A DNA stretch of 64,000 bases from Alphaproteobacteria bacterium (lineage in GTDB: Bacteria; Pseudomonadota; Alphaproteobacteria; SHVP01). The stretch covers positions 1-64,000 of the forward strand of contig VGES01000020.1 in assembly GCA_016869765.1 (NCBI GenBank), written 5' to 3'. The notes below the pieces were generated by a model. It saw only the letters and a list, made by a program, of their open reading frames with translations. It ran no database searches and was not told the origin of the DNA. Made by a program: the position numbers and the translations under genes. Below are positions 38,837 to 48,951 of the stretch, in pieces (the first letter of the stretch is position 1; each line of letters starts with the position of its first letter).

Positions 38837-39958
38837 CTAGGACGCTACGGCCAACGGGCGTTGCGCCGCCGCGATCTCGGCCGCCTTGTTCTCGACGAGG
38901 CGAACGATGTGCTCGACCAACGATTCGTCGTCGATCTTGTGGTCGGCCACGCCGTGCAGATACACCATATGTTGCCCACGGCCCCCACCCGTGAGACCAA
39001 CGTCGGTCTCTCGGGCCTCGCCGGGACCGTTCACGACGCAACCGATGATCGATAGGCTCACCGGAGTCGTGATGTGCGCGAGCCGTTTTTCGAGCACTTC
39101 GACCGTCTTGATCACGGGGAACGCCTGACGCGCGCAGGACGGGCACGAAACGATTCGGACGCCACGATGACGAAGACCCAGTGAACGGAGGATCTCGAAC
39201 CCGACCTTGACCTCTTCCACGGGATCGGCGGATAGCGAAACACGAATGGTGTCGCCGATGCCGGCCCACAGGAGGGAGCCGATGCCGATTGCGGACTTGA
39301 CGGTCCCGCCGGTCAGTCCCCCGGCCTCGGTGATCCCGAGATGCAGGGGGAAATCTCCGACTTCCGCCAACTGCTGGTAGGCCGCGACGGCAAGAAACAC
39401 ATCTGAGGCTTTGACGCTGATCTTGAAGTCGTGGAAGTCCTCGTCCTGCAGCATGCGCGCGTGGCGGAGCGCGCTTTCGACCATGGCCTCCGGACATGGT
39501 TCGCCGTAACGCTCAAGCAGGTCGTGTTCGAGGGATCCAGCGTTGACGCCGATCCGCATCGAACACCCATGATCGCGTGCCGCCTTGACCACGTCGCGCA
39601 CCCGCTGTTGGGACCCGATGTTGCCGGGATTGATCCGCAGGCAGGCGGCGCCGGCGGCCGCGGCTTCGATCGCACGTTTGTAGTGGAAGTGAATATCGGC
39701 GACGACCGGAATGGAAACCTGGCGGATGATCGCCGGCAGGGCAGCCGTCGATTCCTCGTCCGGGCAGGAGATACGGACGATATCCGCGCCGGCCGCCTCG
39801 ACGGCACGAACCTGGGCGACCGTCGCCGCGACATCGCGGGTCAGCGTGTTGGTCATCGTCTGGACGCTGATAGGCGCATCACCCCCGACCGGCACGGAGC
39901 CGACGTGGATCATCCGCGAACGGCGGCGCTGAATATCGCGATAGGGTCGTACGCTCAT
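38837..39958 (-). CDS. ispG: Flavodoxin-dependent 4-hydroxy-3-methylbut-2-enyl-diphosphate synthase
   Basis: [52 protein letters not shown]. Confidence 0.96.
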   Translation of the reverse strand: MSVRPYRDIQRRRSRMIHVGSVPVGGDAPISVQTMTNTLTRDVAATVAQVRAVEAAGADIVRISCPDEESTAALPAIIRQVSIPVVADIHFHYKRAIEAAAAGAACLRINPGNIGSQQRVRDVVKAARDHGCSMRIGVNAGSLEHDLLERYGEPCPEAMVESALRHARMLQDEDFHDFKISVKASDVFLAVAAYQQLAEVGDFPLHLGITEAGGLTGGTVKSAIGIGSLLWAGIGDTIRVSLSADPVEEVKVGFEILRSLGLRHRGVRIVSCPSCARQAFPVIKTVEVLEKRLAHITTPVSLSIIGCVVNGPGEARETDVGLTGGGRGQHMVYLHGVADHKIDDESLVEHIVRLVENKAAEIAAAQRPLAVAS

Positions 39959-40044
39959 CGATGAGAACCGGTCGGCCAAACCGCCCAATGGCGGAGCGGT
40001 CGGACTATGCCCGCGTCATATGGACCGATCAAGCCGAGCAGGGC

Positions 40045-42210
40045 TCAGTCGAAGAAGACGCCGAACATCAGGCGGTCGGGATCGAGCGGAATGTCGCGAG
40101 CGCCGCCACCACTCGGCCCGACCGGCGCCATCCGCCGACCATCGACATAGACGGCCAGCGCGCCGGCATCACCGGCGTTCATCAGGAGGCCTGGTCGATT
40201 CGGAACCTGATACCGATCGCCCGACCGCAGCACGCGGGTGAAAAGCACTTCACCGCCCGGAGCGCGGACCTGAATGGGACTGTCCCCTATGGCGTAGATC
40301 GATATGCGCGAATCGGGGCTGGTCGAGCCGAACACCTGTGGACCCGCCGCCGATGTGGTGGCCGGCGCGGTCGGTGACACCGCCGCGGTCGGTGGGGTTG
40401 TGCTCGGTGCCGGGGGTGTGGGTGTCGTCGCGGCGCTCGGAATCGCACTCGACGGAGCGGCGGGAGACGCCGCGGCCGTGGTCGTTGCCGAGCTCGGCGC
40501 GGGTAGCGTCGGCGAACTGGAAGCGCTCGGTGTCGTGGTCGCGGCGCTGGGCCCGGTCACCGACGGAACGGGTGTCGGTGTCGTCGTGGCAGGCGCGGAC
40601 GACGGCGTTGGCGGAGATGCCGCGCTACCCACGGCGCTCGCGCCGGGATTGGGCGCTGGAGCTGGAGTTGCAGTTGGCGCTGGCGCAGTTGCTGACGCCG
40701 CTGGCCTCGGTGGAGGCGCCGGCGACGTCGGAGGTGCCGTAGGCGTCGAGGCCGCCGGCGTGCTCGGCGTTGTTGAGGCCGTCGACGGACTTGTCGTGGT
40801 TGCCGGCGGCGCAGGCACCGCCGTCGTCACCGTCGGAGGCGGGGTGGCGGGCGCGGGGACCGGTAGACGGGGAACCGCAGGATTGACGGCCGTAGCGACC
40901 GACGCACTTTCGGACACAGGCGAGCCGCTCGGGCGGGTCGCCCCACCCGGCGCCGTTGGCGTTGAACCTTGGGTGGTCGATGGCACGGGAGGGACGATCG
41001 GCGTCGAAGCGGAGACGGCAGGGCGATTTCCGACGGCCGGGTCTGGACCGTCACCGCCGGGTCGACGCTGCGTCGCCAGTTCTGAAGGCCTCGGGGGCGT
41101 CGTGGCCAACGGTGGGGTCGCCGCCGAACCGCCCACCGGAGGCGTCGACACGGCCCCCGCCGGCGGCGGCGATGCAGGAGCTGCCGTCGTTCCCGCCGTC
41201 GAAGGCGTCGGCGAGGCGGGCGGCGGCGCGGAAGACGCCACGGTGCCCGGCGACGACGATGACGTCGCGGCCGCAGGCCGCGGGGATGTGGTGACCGCAG
41301 GCGGAGCGGGCGTCGTCAACGTCACGCTCGGCGGCGGCGATGAACTCGTGGCACTCGACACCGGCGCGGTCGTGGTCACGCTGGGCGAAACGGTCGGGGG
41401 CGTCGGTCGCTCCGGAGCAACCGAAGGTGTCGTCGGCGTTGCTGGGGGCGAGGCCCTAGGAACCGCTGTGGCGCCGCTCGAGGACTCGATCCTTGGCGCT
41501 GGCGCAGGACTGGGCGCGACAGAACCTGTGGTAGATGCCCCCGGTGATACTGCGGCCGACGCACCGACGGGCTCGGAGACGGCGGGCGCGGCAGGAGCAG
41601 GCGTGCTCGGCGGCGGTTGTGGGGCGGCCGGGCGACGTGCCTCGGCGAGCGAAGTACTGGTGCTGCTGTTCTCGGCGGGCGCACCGCCACTCGCGGGCGG
41701 CGCCAAGCGTTCGGGCACCGGCGGCACCAACTCCGCGGTACGACGATCTTCGCGCGTGTAGGCTAGCCAGCCGGCATAGATGACAGCGGCGCCCAGAAGG
41801 GAAATTACCAGTAGGCGGCCCGTCGGGAGACGGCTCTGGTCCATTGGCGATGGAAAATCGAGACGCGTGTTCTGACGCGGCTGGGCCACCTCGCGGCGAA
41901 ATTGCTCGAGCACCCGATCCTGATCGAGACCGATCAGGCGGGCGTACGACCGCAGGAAGCCCGAGGCGTAAACTGGACCGGGCAATTGCGCGAACTGCCC
42001 CGACTCGATCGCCTCTAGGTAGCGACTATTGATTCGCAGACGGCGTGCGGCCTCCTCGACCGACAGGCCGACACGGCCGCGGGCGGCCCGTAGTTCCACG
42101 CCGATGCCGTCGTAGACATCGCGATCGCCAGAAACCTCGCGCAAATGCAATCGGCGACGCCCGGGTGCGCCACCGGGTTGGTCATCGTTGTGGGGTTCTT
42201 GACTTGCCAT
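40045..42210 (-). CDS. RodZ-like protein (HTH_25 - TM - long PTAS linker - DUF4115)
   Basis: N-terminal HTH LRAARGRVGLSVEEAARRLRINSRYLEAIESGQFAQLPGPVYASGFLRSYARLIGLD; TM LLVISLLGAAVIYAGWLAY; C-terminal DUF4115-like domain; rodZ-ispG order. Confidence 0.88.
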   Translation of the reverse strand: MASQEPHNDDQPGGAPGRRRLHLREVSGDRDVYDGIGVELRAARGRVGLSVEEAARRLRINSRYLEAIESGQFAQLPGPVYASGFLRSYARLIGLDQDRVLEQFRREVAQPRQNTRLDFPSPMDQSRLPTGRLLVISLLGAAVIYAGWLAYTREDRRTAELVPPVPERLAPPASGGAPAENSSTSTSLAEARRPAAPQPPPSTPAPAAPAVSEPVGASAAVSPGASTTGSVAPSPAPAPRIESSSGATAVPRASPPATPTTPSVAPERPTPPTVSPSVTTTAPVSSATSSSPPPSVTLTTPAPPAVTTSPRPAAATSSSSPGTVASSAPPPASPTPSTAGTTAAPASPPPAGAVSTPPVGGSAATPPLATTPPRPSELATQRRPGGDGPDPAVGNRPAVSASTPIVPPVPSTTQGSTPTAPGGATRPSGSPVSESASVATAVNPAVPRLPVPAPATPPPTVTTAVPAPPATTTSPSTASTTPSTPAASTPTAPPTSPAPPPRPAASATAPAPTATPAPAPNPGASAVGSAASPPTPSSAPATTTPTPVPSVTGPSAATTTPSASSSPTLPAPSSATTTAAASPAAPSSAIPSAATTPTPPAPSTTPPTAAVSPTAPATTSAAGPQVFGSTSPDSRISIYAIGDSPIQVRAPGGEVLFTRVLRSGDRYQVPNRPGLLMNAGDAGALAVYVDGRRMAPVGPSGGGARDIPLDPDRLMFGVFFD

Positions 42211-42381
42211 CCGGACTCCAGCCATCGGGTCACGCGATCCTGCGCCCGATTCGAATCTGCTCTAGCCGTCCTCAAGCCTTAGCGGACGACTGCCATAGCC
42301 CCTTTGCGTCGTGGAACACTCCGTTCCCGCGCCCTCCCCTTTGCCAACATTAGGTCAGCAAAGCTTTTGTGCCGCAATAGG

Positions 42382-44640
42382 TTAAATGGCCAAGCCATGA
42401 TCCTGGGCGAAGTGGCGCAACTCATCGCGCACGGACCGGCCCGAATGATCGAGCAAGGTTGTAACGTAATCAGTGACTTGGAGGCAGTTCATACGCCGAA
42501 CAAGGAACTTGATCGGGCCAATGGCAGCGGCGGCCAGCGACAGCGTTCGGTAGCCCAACCCGATCAACGCCAGGGCTTCCAGCGGTCGCCCAGCCATGTC
42601 GCCGCAGACCGAAACCGTCACCCCCGCCGTGTCACATCGGCGTACGACGGTGCGCATCAGCGACAAAAACCCGGGCGAAAGTGGATCATAGCGTCCAACC
42701 AAACGTGGGTTGTCCCGATCTGCGGCGTAGAGGTACTGGATCAGGTCATTGGTCCCAACCGAGACGAAGTCGACCTTCGGAAGCAGCGCCGCCAGCTGCC
42801 AGATCAGAGCCGGAACCTCGAGCATGACACCGACCTTGACCGATCGCGGCGCGGCGATACCACGGTGTTCCAACCGCTCCAGTTCGCGCCACAAGAGGCC
42901 CTTGGCCTCCTCGTACTCGGCCAACTCGGCCACCATCGGGAACATCACGGCGAGGTCTCGTCCCGCCGCGGCCAACAACATGGCCCGCAGCTGATTGCGC
43001 AGAATGGCCGGCCGATCGAGCCCCACGCGCAGGGCGCGCCATCCCAACGCGGGATTGGTTTCGGGCGCCGACGACTGCTCCATGTAGGGCAGGATCTTGT
43101 CGGCCCCGATGTCGAGCGTCCGGAACACAACCGGCTTCCCGTTGGCGGCCTCGAGGACGCGGGCGTAGATCTCTTGCTGCGCGGCGGTGTCGGGGAAGTC
43201 AGTTCGCACCATGAATTGAAGCTCGGTGCGAAAGAGACCAATGCCGTCGGCTCCGGTCTCCCGTAGCCGCGGCAGATCGATGAGCAGTCCGGCGTTCATT
43301 TGCAACGAGACGCTGACGCCGTCCGCCGTAACGGAAGGCTGTTGGAGAACTTCGGCGAACGCCTGACGCAACTGGGTCTGGGTCGCCACCGCCTCTTGGT
43401 AGGCTTGATACGCATCTTCACCGGGTCGCAGGTAGACGGCTCCCGAGCTGCCGTCGACGATCAGGGGGTCTCGCTCTCTGATCCGGTTGAGGCCGCTCAA
43501 TCGTCCGATCACCGGCAGATCCAACGCCTTGGCGATGAGAACGACATGAGAGGTCGGTGTGCCCTCTTCGAGCAGCAGACCGCGAAGACGATTGCGATCG
43601 TAGTCGAGCAACTCCGCAGGACCTAGCGTGCGGGCGATCAGGATTGCGCCTTTCGGCAACCGTCGGCGGACCTGAGCCCCGGTCAGATGGCGCAAGAGCC
43701 GGTTGGACAGATCGTCCAGGTCCTGGACGCGTTCGCGAAGGTAGGCGTTGGCCGACGCGCCGAGTCTTTGCCGCGACTCGATACGGGCTCGGTCGACGGC
43801 CGCTTCCGCCGTCAACCCGGAATCGATCCCATCGCGCAGCCGCCGAACCCAACCGCGATCCTCGGCGAGTAGGCGGTAGGTCTCGAGCACGTCACGATGC
43901 TCATGGCCCGGGAGAGCGTCGGTCTCCGTGAGCAGCGCATCGATGCTGGCCTTGAGTTCCGTCAGGGCGACGTCCAGCCGACGCCGTTCCTCGAGCGGGT
44001 TCTCCGCGATGTGGGTCCGCACCTCGACGGGCGGCTCGTGCAGCACGGCGACACCCGAGGCAAGACCATCCGCCAGGGGCAGCCCTTCCCAGCGCTGCGG
44101 CAATGTCGCGTTGCCGTCCAACTCGACCAATTCCTCGGCGCGAATGAGCTCGGCCGAGGTCACGAGTTCGGCGAGTACCATCGCAATCGTCTGGAGCGCT
44201 TCGGCTTCGTCTTCGGTGTAGTCGCGCGCGGTACGGTTCTGGACCGCAAGAACCCCGATGACCCGGCCGCCACGCAGGATCGGAACGCCGAGCATCGATT
44301 GAAAGATCTCTTCACCCGTTTCCGGTCGATACGCGAACTGGGGATGGGATTGGGCATCGCGCAAACTCAGTGGTCGCGAATGCGCGGCGATGTCGCCGAC
44401 GATGCCCTCGCCCAGGCGCAATCTGGTCCGGTGGACGGCCTCGGGCTTCAGGCCTTTGGTCGCGTAGAGTTCGAGGATTTCGCCCGGCCGCAGCAGGTAG
44501 ATCGAGCAGACCTCCGCCACCATGTTGGCAGCGATAATGCCGGTGACTTGATCGAGGCGCTGCTGCGCGGATCCCGATCCCGCCATCACCTCGCGTAACT
44601 GGCGCAACAAGATGCGCGGCCCTGTTGCGCCCGGTGACAT
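42382..44640 (-). CDS. ptsP: Phosphoenolpyruvate-protein phosphotransferase PtsP (nitrogen PTS EI, GAF domain)
   Basis: N-terminal GAF; GTPTSHVVLIAKALDLPVIG; FRTLDIGADKILPY; SVGTNDLIQYLYAADRDN. Confidence 0.95.
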   Translation of the reverse strand: MSPGATGPRILLRQLREVMAGSGSAQQRLDQVTGIIAANMVAEVCSIYLLRPGEILELYATKGLKPEAVHRTRLRLGEGIVGDIAAHSRPLSLRDAQSHPQFAYRPETGEEIFQSMLGVPILRGGRVIGVLAVQNRTARDYTEDEAEALQTIAMVLAELVTSAELIRAEELVELDGNATLPQRWEGLPLADGLASGVAVLHEPPVEVRTHIAENPLEERRRLDVALTELKASIDALLTETDALPGHEHRDVLETYRLLAEDRGWVRRLRDGIDSGLTAEAAVDRARIESRQRLGASANAYLRERVQDLDDLSNRLLRHLTGAQVRRRLPKGAILIARTLGPAELLDYDRNRLRGLLLEEGTPTSHVVLIAKALDLPVIGRLSGLNRIRERDPLIVDGSSGAVYLRPGEDAYQAYQEAVATQTQLRQAFAEVLQQPSVTADGVSVSLQMNAGLLIDLPRLRETGADGIGLFRTELQFMVRTDFPDTAAQQEIYARVLEAANGKPVVFRTLDIGADKILPYMEQSSAPETNPALGWRALRVGLDRPAILRNQLRAMLLAAAGRDLAVMFPMVAELAEYEEAKGLLWRELERLEHRGIAAPRSVKVGVMLEVPALIWQLAALLPKVDFVSVGTNDLIQYLYAADRDNPRLVGRYDPLSPGFLSLMRTVVRRCDTAGVTVSVCGDMAGRPLEALALIGLGYRTLSLAAAAIGPIKFLVRRMNCLQVTDYVTTLLDHSGRSVRDELRHFAQDHGLAI

Positions 44641-44644
44641 TCCG

Positions 44645-45724
44645 CTATCCCCCGCCGGTGGCGCCGGCTTCCACCCGACGCCGGACGCCAATCGCCATCA
44701 CCGCCTGCTCGACCAGTTCGGCGATGATCTCGGGGACGGATTGCTCCCTGATGACCAAACCGATGCTCTGCCCGGCCATCACCGACCCGAACTCCACGTC
44801 TCCATCGATCGCCGCGCGCCGCAGCGCTCCGGCCCAGAAGTGCTCGATGGCGAGCTGCGCCTCATTCTGCGCCAACTCGCCACGCGAGAAACGTCCGATG
44901 ACATCGCGTTGAACTTCGAGGAAACTGTCGGTGCCCTTGTTTCCGACCGCCCGCACTGGAATCACGGGGAAGCGGGCATCGAGTTGGACCGAGGGTACCG
45001 CCTCGCGCGCACTGGCGCGCAAGAACGCCTTCTTGAACGCCGCATGGGCGATGCACTCGGTCGCGCAGACGAAGCGGGTTCCCATCTGGACCCCGGCGGC
45101 GCCAGCCCCGAGGTACATCGCCATCGCCTCGCCCCGACCGATCCCGCCGGCGACGAAAATCGGCACGTCGGGAATTCCCGGGAGAATTTCCTGAACAAGC
45201 ACACCCGTCGCGACCGGACCGATGTGGCCGCCCGCCTCCATGCCCTCGATGACCAAAGCATCGACGCCGGCCCGAACCAGGCGCTTGGCGATCGCCAGGG
45301 CGGGTGCAAAGGCCAGCACCTTGGCGCCGAGCGCCTTCAACCGGGCAATCGAAGCCGCGTTGGGAACCCCGCCGGCCAATGCGACGTGGCTGACCCGACG
45401 CCGCCCGCAGACCTCGATGAGATCGGACAACTGCGGATGCATCGTGATCAGATTGACGCCGAACGGTCGCCCGGTGAGAGCCAGCGTGCCGCCGATCTCC
45501 GCATCGAGCTGGGCCGGGCCCATCGAGCCGCAGGCAATGACCCCGAATCCCCCGGCATTGGAAAGCGCAGATACGAGATGGCGCTCGGACAACCAGCTCA
45601 TCGCCCCGCCCATGATCGCGTAGCGGCTGCCGAGGAACTCAGTGCCGCGCCGTGACAGCCGCGCGAGAATCGTTTGGGCGTCCGCCCGTTCCTCGGTGCT
45701 CAGATCAGGCGGCGTCGAGGCCAT
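44645..45724 (-). CDS. NAD(P)H-dependent flavin oxidoreductase / nitronate monooxygenase family
   Basis: GGAMSWLSERHLVSALSNAGGFGVIA, VIEGMEAGGHIG, AGGIGRGEAMAMYLGAGAAGVQMGTRFV. Confidence 0.9.
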   Translation of the reverse strand: MASTPPDLSTEERADAQTILARLSRRGTEFLGSRYAIMGGAMSWLSERHLVSALSNAGGFGVIACGSMGPAQLDAEIGGTLALTGRPFGVNLITMHPQLSDLIEVCGRRRVSHVALAGGVPNAASIARLKALGAKVLAFAPALAIAKRLVRAGVDALVIEGMEAGGHIGPVATGVLVQEILPGIPDVPIFVAGGIGRGEAMAMYLGAGAAGVQMGTRFVCATECIAHAAFKKAFLRASAREAVPSVQLDARFPVIPVRAVGNKGTDSFLEVQRDVIGRFSRGELAQNEAQLAIEHFWAGALRRAAIDGDVEFGSVMAGQSIGLVIREQSVPEIIAELVEQAVMAIGVRRRVEAGATGGG

Positions 45725-46925
45725 AGGCGCTGTGCAGCGATCGCAGGGCGAGTTCGGTGTATTCCTCGTCGATCAAGACACTGACTTTGATCTCGGACGT
45801 CGAGATGACCTGGATATTGATGCCGCGACTCCCGAGCGCGGCGAACATCCGTTGCGCGACACCGGCATGACTGCGCATGCCGACGCCAATGACCGATACC
45901 TTGGCAACCCGCGGGTCGGAATCGAGTTCGGCGAAGCCGACCGCGCTCTTCACCGATTGCAACACCATGAGCGCGCGATCCGAATCCGTGCGCTTCACCG
46001 TGAACGTGATGTCGGTGTACGTGCTGTCCTGCGAGGTGTTCTGCACGATCATGTCGACGTTGATGTCGGCCTCGGCCAGCTTCCCGAACACGGTCGCCGC
46101 CACACCCGGTCGGTCCGGTACCTTGCGCAACGTGATCTTCGCTTCGTCGCGTGAATACGCGATACCGCTGACGATCTCTTTCTCCACGATTTCGTCCTCG
46201 TCTACGACCAGAGTTCCAGGAGCATCATTGAAGCTCGACAACACTTGCACGCGTACACGATGGTTCATGGCCATCTCGACCGATCGTGTCTGCAACACCT
46301 TGGCGCCGAGCGACGCCATCTCGAGCATTTCTTCGTACGTGATCTTATCGAGCTTGCGCGCCTTCGCAACGATTCGCGGGTCCGTCGTGTAGACGCCGTC
46401 GACGTCGGTATAGATGTCGCAACGATCGGCCTTGATCGCGGCCGCGATCGCCACCGCCGTGGTATCGGAACCACCGCGCCCCAGAGTCGTGACCCGCCCC
46501 GCTTGAGTCACGCCCTGAAACCCTGCGATCACAGGGACCTCGCCCTGTTCCATGTGGCGCAACAGCGTGTCGCCGCGGATATCGAGAATGCGCGCGCTGG
46601 CGTGGGCGTCATTGGTCCGAACCGGGATCTGCCATCCCATCCACGACCGCGCTGGAACGCCGATGTCCTGGAGGGCGATCGCCAGCAGTCCGATCGTAAC
46701 TTGTTCACCGGTCGATGCCACGACGTCGTACTCGCGAGGATCGTGGATACGCGCAGTGTCGCGAACCCACTTGTCGAGTTGGTTGGTGGCGCCGGACATA
46801 GCCGACACGACGACGGCAACCGAGTTTCCAGCGTCGCGAATGCGCTTCACCCGCTGGGCGGCAGCCTTGATCCGGTCGACGTCGCCAACCGAGGTTCCAC
46901 CAAACTTGAGAACGAGCCTTGCCAT
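45705..46925 (-). CDS. lysC: Aspartate kinase
   Basis: VLKFGGTSVGDVDRI, GRGGSDTTAVAIAAAI, C-terminal ACT domains. Confidence 0.96.
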   Translation of the reverse strand: MARLVLKFGGTSVGDVDRIKAAAQRVKRIRDAGNSVAVVVSAMSGATNQLDKWVRDTARIHDPREYDVVASTGEQVTIGLLAIALQDIGVPARSWMGWQIPVRTNDAHASARILDIRGDTLLRHMEQGEVPVIAGFQGVTQAGRVTTLGRGGSDTTAVAIAAAIKADRCDIYTDVDGVYTTDPRIVAKARKLDKITYEEMLEMASLGAKVLQTRSVEMAMNHRVRVQVLSSFNDAPGTLVVDEDEIVEKEIVSGIAYSRDEAKITLRKVPDRPGVAATVFGKLAEADINVDMIVQNTSQDSTYTDITFTVKRTDSDRALMVLQSVKSAVGFAELDSDPRVAKVSVIGVGMRSHAGVAQRMFAALGSRGINIQVISTSEIKVSVLIDEEYTELALRSLHSAYGLDAA

Positions 46926-47056
46926 GCGCGAACGCCCAACAAACCTGGACGGGAATCCCCCGGTGGACCGCGGCGGGATGACGCGAAATCGCGGTCATGC
47001 CTGGAAAAAGGCGCGTATAAATATACGGTACGTCTCCCCGATACAAGGCGCACTGA

Positions 47057-47818
47057 GTGACCCCCAGCCCCGCCGCTAGCCTCCGTACCACCATCGACCC
47101 CGACGAGGTCGACAAGTTCGCGCGCTTGGCGGAAACGTGGTGGGACCCCGACGGGCCGTTCCGGCCGCTGCACCGCCTGAACCCGGTGCGACTCGAGTAC
47201 ATCCGGTCGAAGCTGATCCAGCATTTTGGTCGCGACAGCCGCAGTTTCTTGCCCTTCGACGGTTTACGCCTCCTCGATCTCGGGTGCGGGGGAGGACTGC
47301 TGGCCGAACCGATGGCGCGCCTCGGTTTCACGGTCGTAGGGGCCGACGCGGCCGCGGAGAATGTGCGGGTGGCGCGCCATCATGCCGCGAACATCGGACT
47401 GGCCATCGATTACGTACACTCGACGGCCGAGGAGTTGGCGCAGTGGGGCGAGCGCTTCGACGCCATCCTGGCTCTGGAGGTGGTAGAGCACGTGTCCGAT
47501 GTGGGCACGTTCGCCGCCGCCTGTGCCACGATGCTCAAGCCGGGCGGCGCACTCGTCCTCAGCACCCTCAATCGAACGCTGCGCAGCTACGCGCTCGGCG
47601 TTGTGGCGGCCGAATACCTGCTGCGTTGGGTACCGGTCGGCACCCATGATTGGAACAAGTTCTTGCGCCCGAGCGAACTCGCCCGTGCCCTTCGTGGGGT
47701 TGGCCTGGAGCTGTCCGATCTGACGGGCATGTCGTTTTCGCCGCGTTCGAATCAGTGGCGACTGACCGACGATCTGACCGTCAACTACCTCGGCCTCGCG
47801 ACGCGGTCGCGCGCCTGA
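47057..47818 (+). CDS. ubiG: Ubiquinone biosynthesis O-methyltransferase
   Basis: LAETWWDPDGPFRPLHRLNPVRLEYI, LLDLGCGGGLLAEPMARLG. Confidence 0.95.
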   Translation: MTPSPAASLRTTIDPDEVDKFARLAETWWDPDGPFRPLHRLNPVRLEYIRSKLIQHFGRDSRSFLPFDGLRLLDLGCGGGLLAEPMARLGFTVVGADAAAENVRVARHHAANIGLAIDYVHSTAEELAQWGERFDAILALEVVEHVSDVGTFAAACATMLKPGGALVLSTLNRTLRSYALGVVAAEYLLRWVPVGTHDWNKFLRPSELARALRGVGLELSDLTGMSFSPRSNQWRLTDDLTVNYLGLATRSRA

Positions 47819-48268
47819 TCAGGAATTGGTCCGCGACGACCACGGCAATATCCCGAAGTCCACGCCTTCATCCGTCAGGTCCTTCGCCTCTTGCGGTGTG
47901 GTCTGACCGTAAATGTTGTGCGGCTTTACTTCGCCGTAATGAATTTTGCGCGCTTCTTCGGCAAAGCGCTCACCGACATACTTGCAGTTCTTCTCGATCT
48001 GCTGGCGCAGTTCTGTGAGCGCCCGTTGCACATCGGCCGGGCGCTCGTAGTCGCCCTTGGTGGCCATCGCCGGCCCCTCGCTCGGACGGCCACCCTGGCG
48101 ACGATTGGTGTTGAGGTTGGGGGCCATCGGCGCCTTGTTCACCTTGCTCGTGCCACAATGCGGACAGGTGATGACACCCGCCTTCGACTGGCGTTCGAAG
48201 GCGGCACCACTGGCGAACCATGCCTCGAAGGCATGGCCGTTCTTGCACTTGAGATCGAATACGATCAT
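47819..48268 (-). CDS. DUF1178 family protein
   Basis: MIVFDLKCKNGHAFEAWFASGAAFERQSKAGVITCPHCGTSKVNKAPMAP. Confidence 0.94.
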   Translation of the reverse strand: MIVFDLKCKNGHAFEAWFASGAAFERQSKAGVITCPHCGTSKVNKAPMAPNLNTNRRQGGRPSEGPAMATKGDYERPADVQRALTELRQQIEKNCKYVGERFAEEARKIHYGEVKPHNIYGQTTPQEAKDLTDEGVDFGILPWSSRTNS

Positions 48269-48378
48269 GAACCGACCACCGGCACGGAACGAGCGGCCCC
48301 CCAATATAGGAATGCCATCGTGCAGGCAAGGTGACGCGCGGCCGCCGTTAACCAGGACGTAGAGAGACTTCCAAATCA

Positions 48379-48951
48379 ATGAGTTGTGAGCCGCTTCCCC
48401 TTCCGCCCTCGTCGTGGGTCGAGCGCTTCTGCGTCCCCGCCCGCGCGGGTGAACGCGCGCTCGATGTCGCCGCGGGTGGCGGACGCCACACGATCCTCCT
48501 GCGACGCCGCGGCTATCGCGTGGTCGCCCTCGACCGCGACGATGGTGCCCTTCGGCGCGCGTTTGCCACGGACCCCGAGGTTCGCATCGTTCGCGCCGAT
48601 CTCGAGGGCACGGAACCCTGGCCGCTGCCGGGCGAGCAATTCTCGCTCATCGTCGTGACCAACTACCTGCACCGGCCGCTGTTTCCTGCGCTGTTGGCCG
48701 CACTAGCCGAGGGAGGCCTGCTCGTCTACGAAACCTTTGCCCGCGGCCACGAAGTGATCGGGCGTCCACGACGGCCGGAGTTTCTCCTCAACGAGGGTGA
48801 ACTCCTGGACCTTTGCCGCAGCCTCTCGGTCGTCGCCTATGAACACGGCTTGGTTCGCGGCGGACAGGCGCTGGTGCAGCGCATCTGCGCACGACGAACC
48901 GATGGCGCTAGTGCGCCCTTCCCGTTGGATGGACGAACGCCGACGCCCTAA
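48379..48951 (+). CDS. Class I SAM-dependent methyltransferase
   Basis: ALDVAAGGGRHTILLRRRGYRVVALD. Confidence 0.85.
   Translation: MSCEPLPLPPSSWVERFCVPARAGERALDVAAGGGRHTILLRRRGYRVVALDRDDGALRRAFATDPEVRIVRADLEGTEPWPLPGEQFSLIVVTNYLHRPLFPALLAALAEGGLLVYETFARGHEVIGRPRRPEFLLNEGELLDLCRSLSVVAYEHGLVRGGQALVQRICARRTDGASAPFPLDGRTPTP

Noticed and set aside
40304-41761. 485-aa Gly/Ala/Val-rich plus-strand ORF
   Set aside because: Exactly antisense to the PTAS linker of the RodZ-like gene; composition is the mirror of Pro/Ala/Thr/Ser codons, no domain or credible start context
42304-45655. Plus-strand ORFs 42304-43266 and 44612-45655
   Set aside because: Antisense to ptsP and the flavin oxidoreductase; composition typical of shadow ORFs
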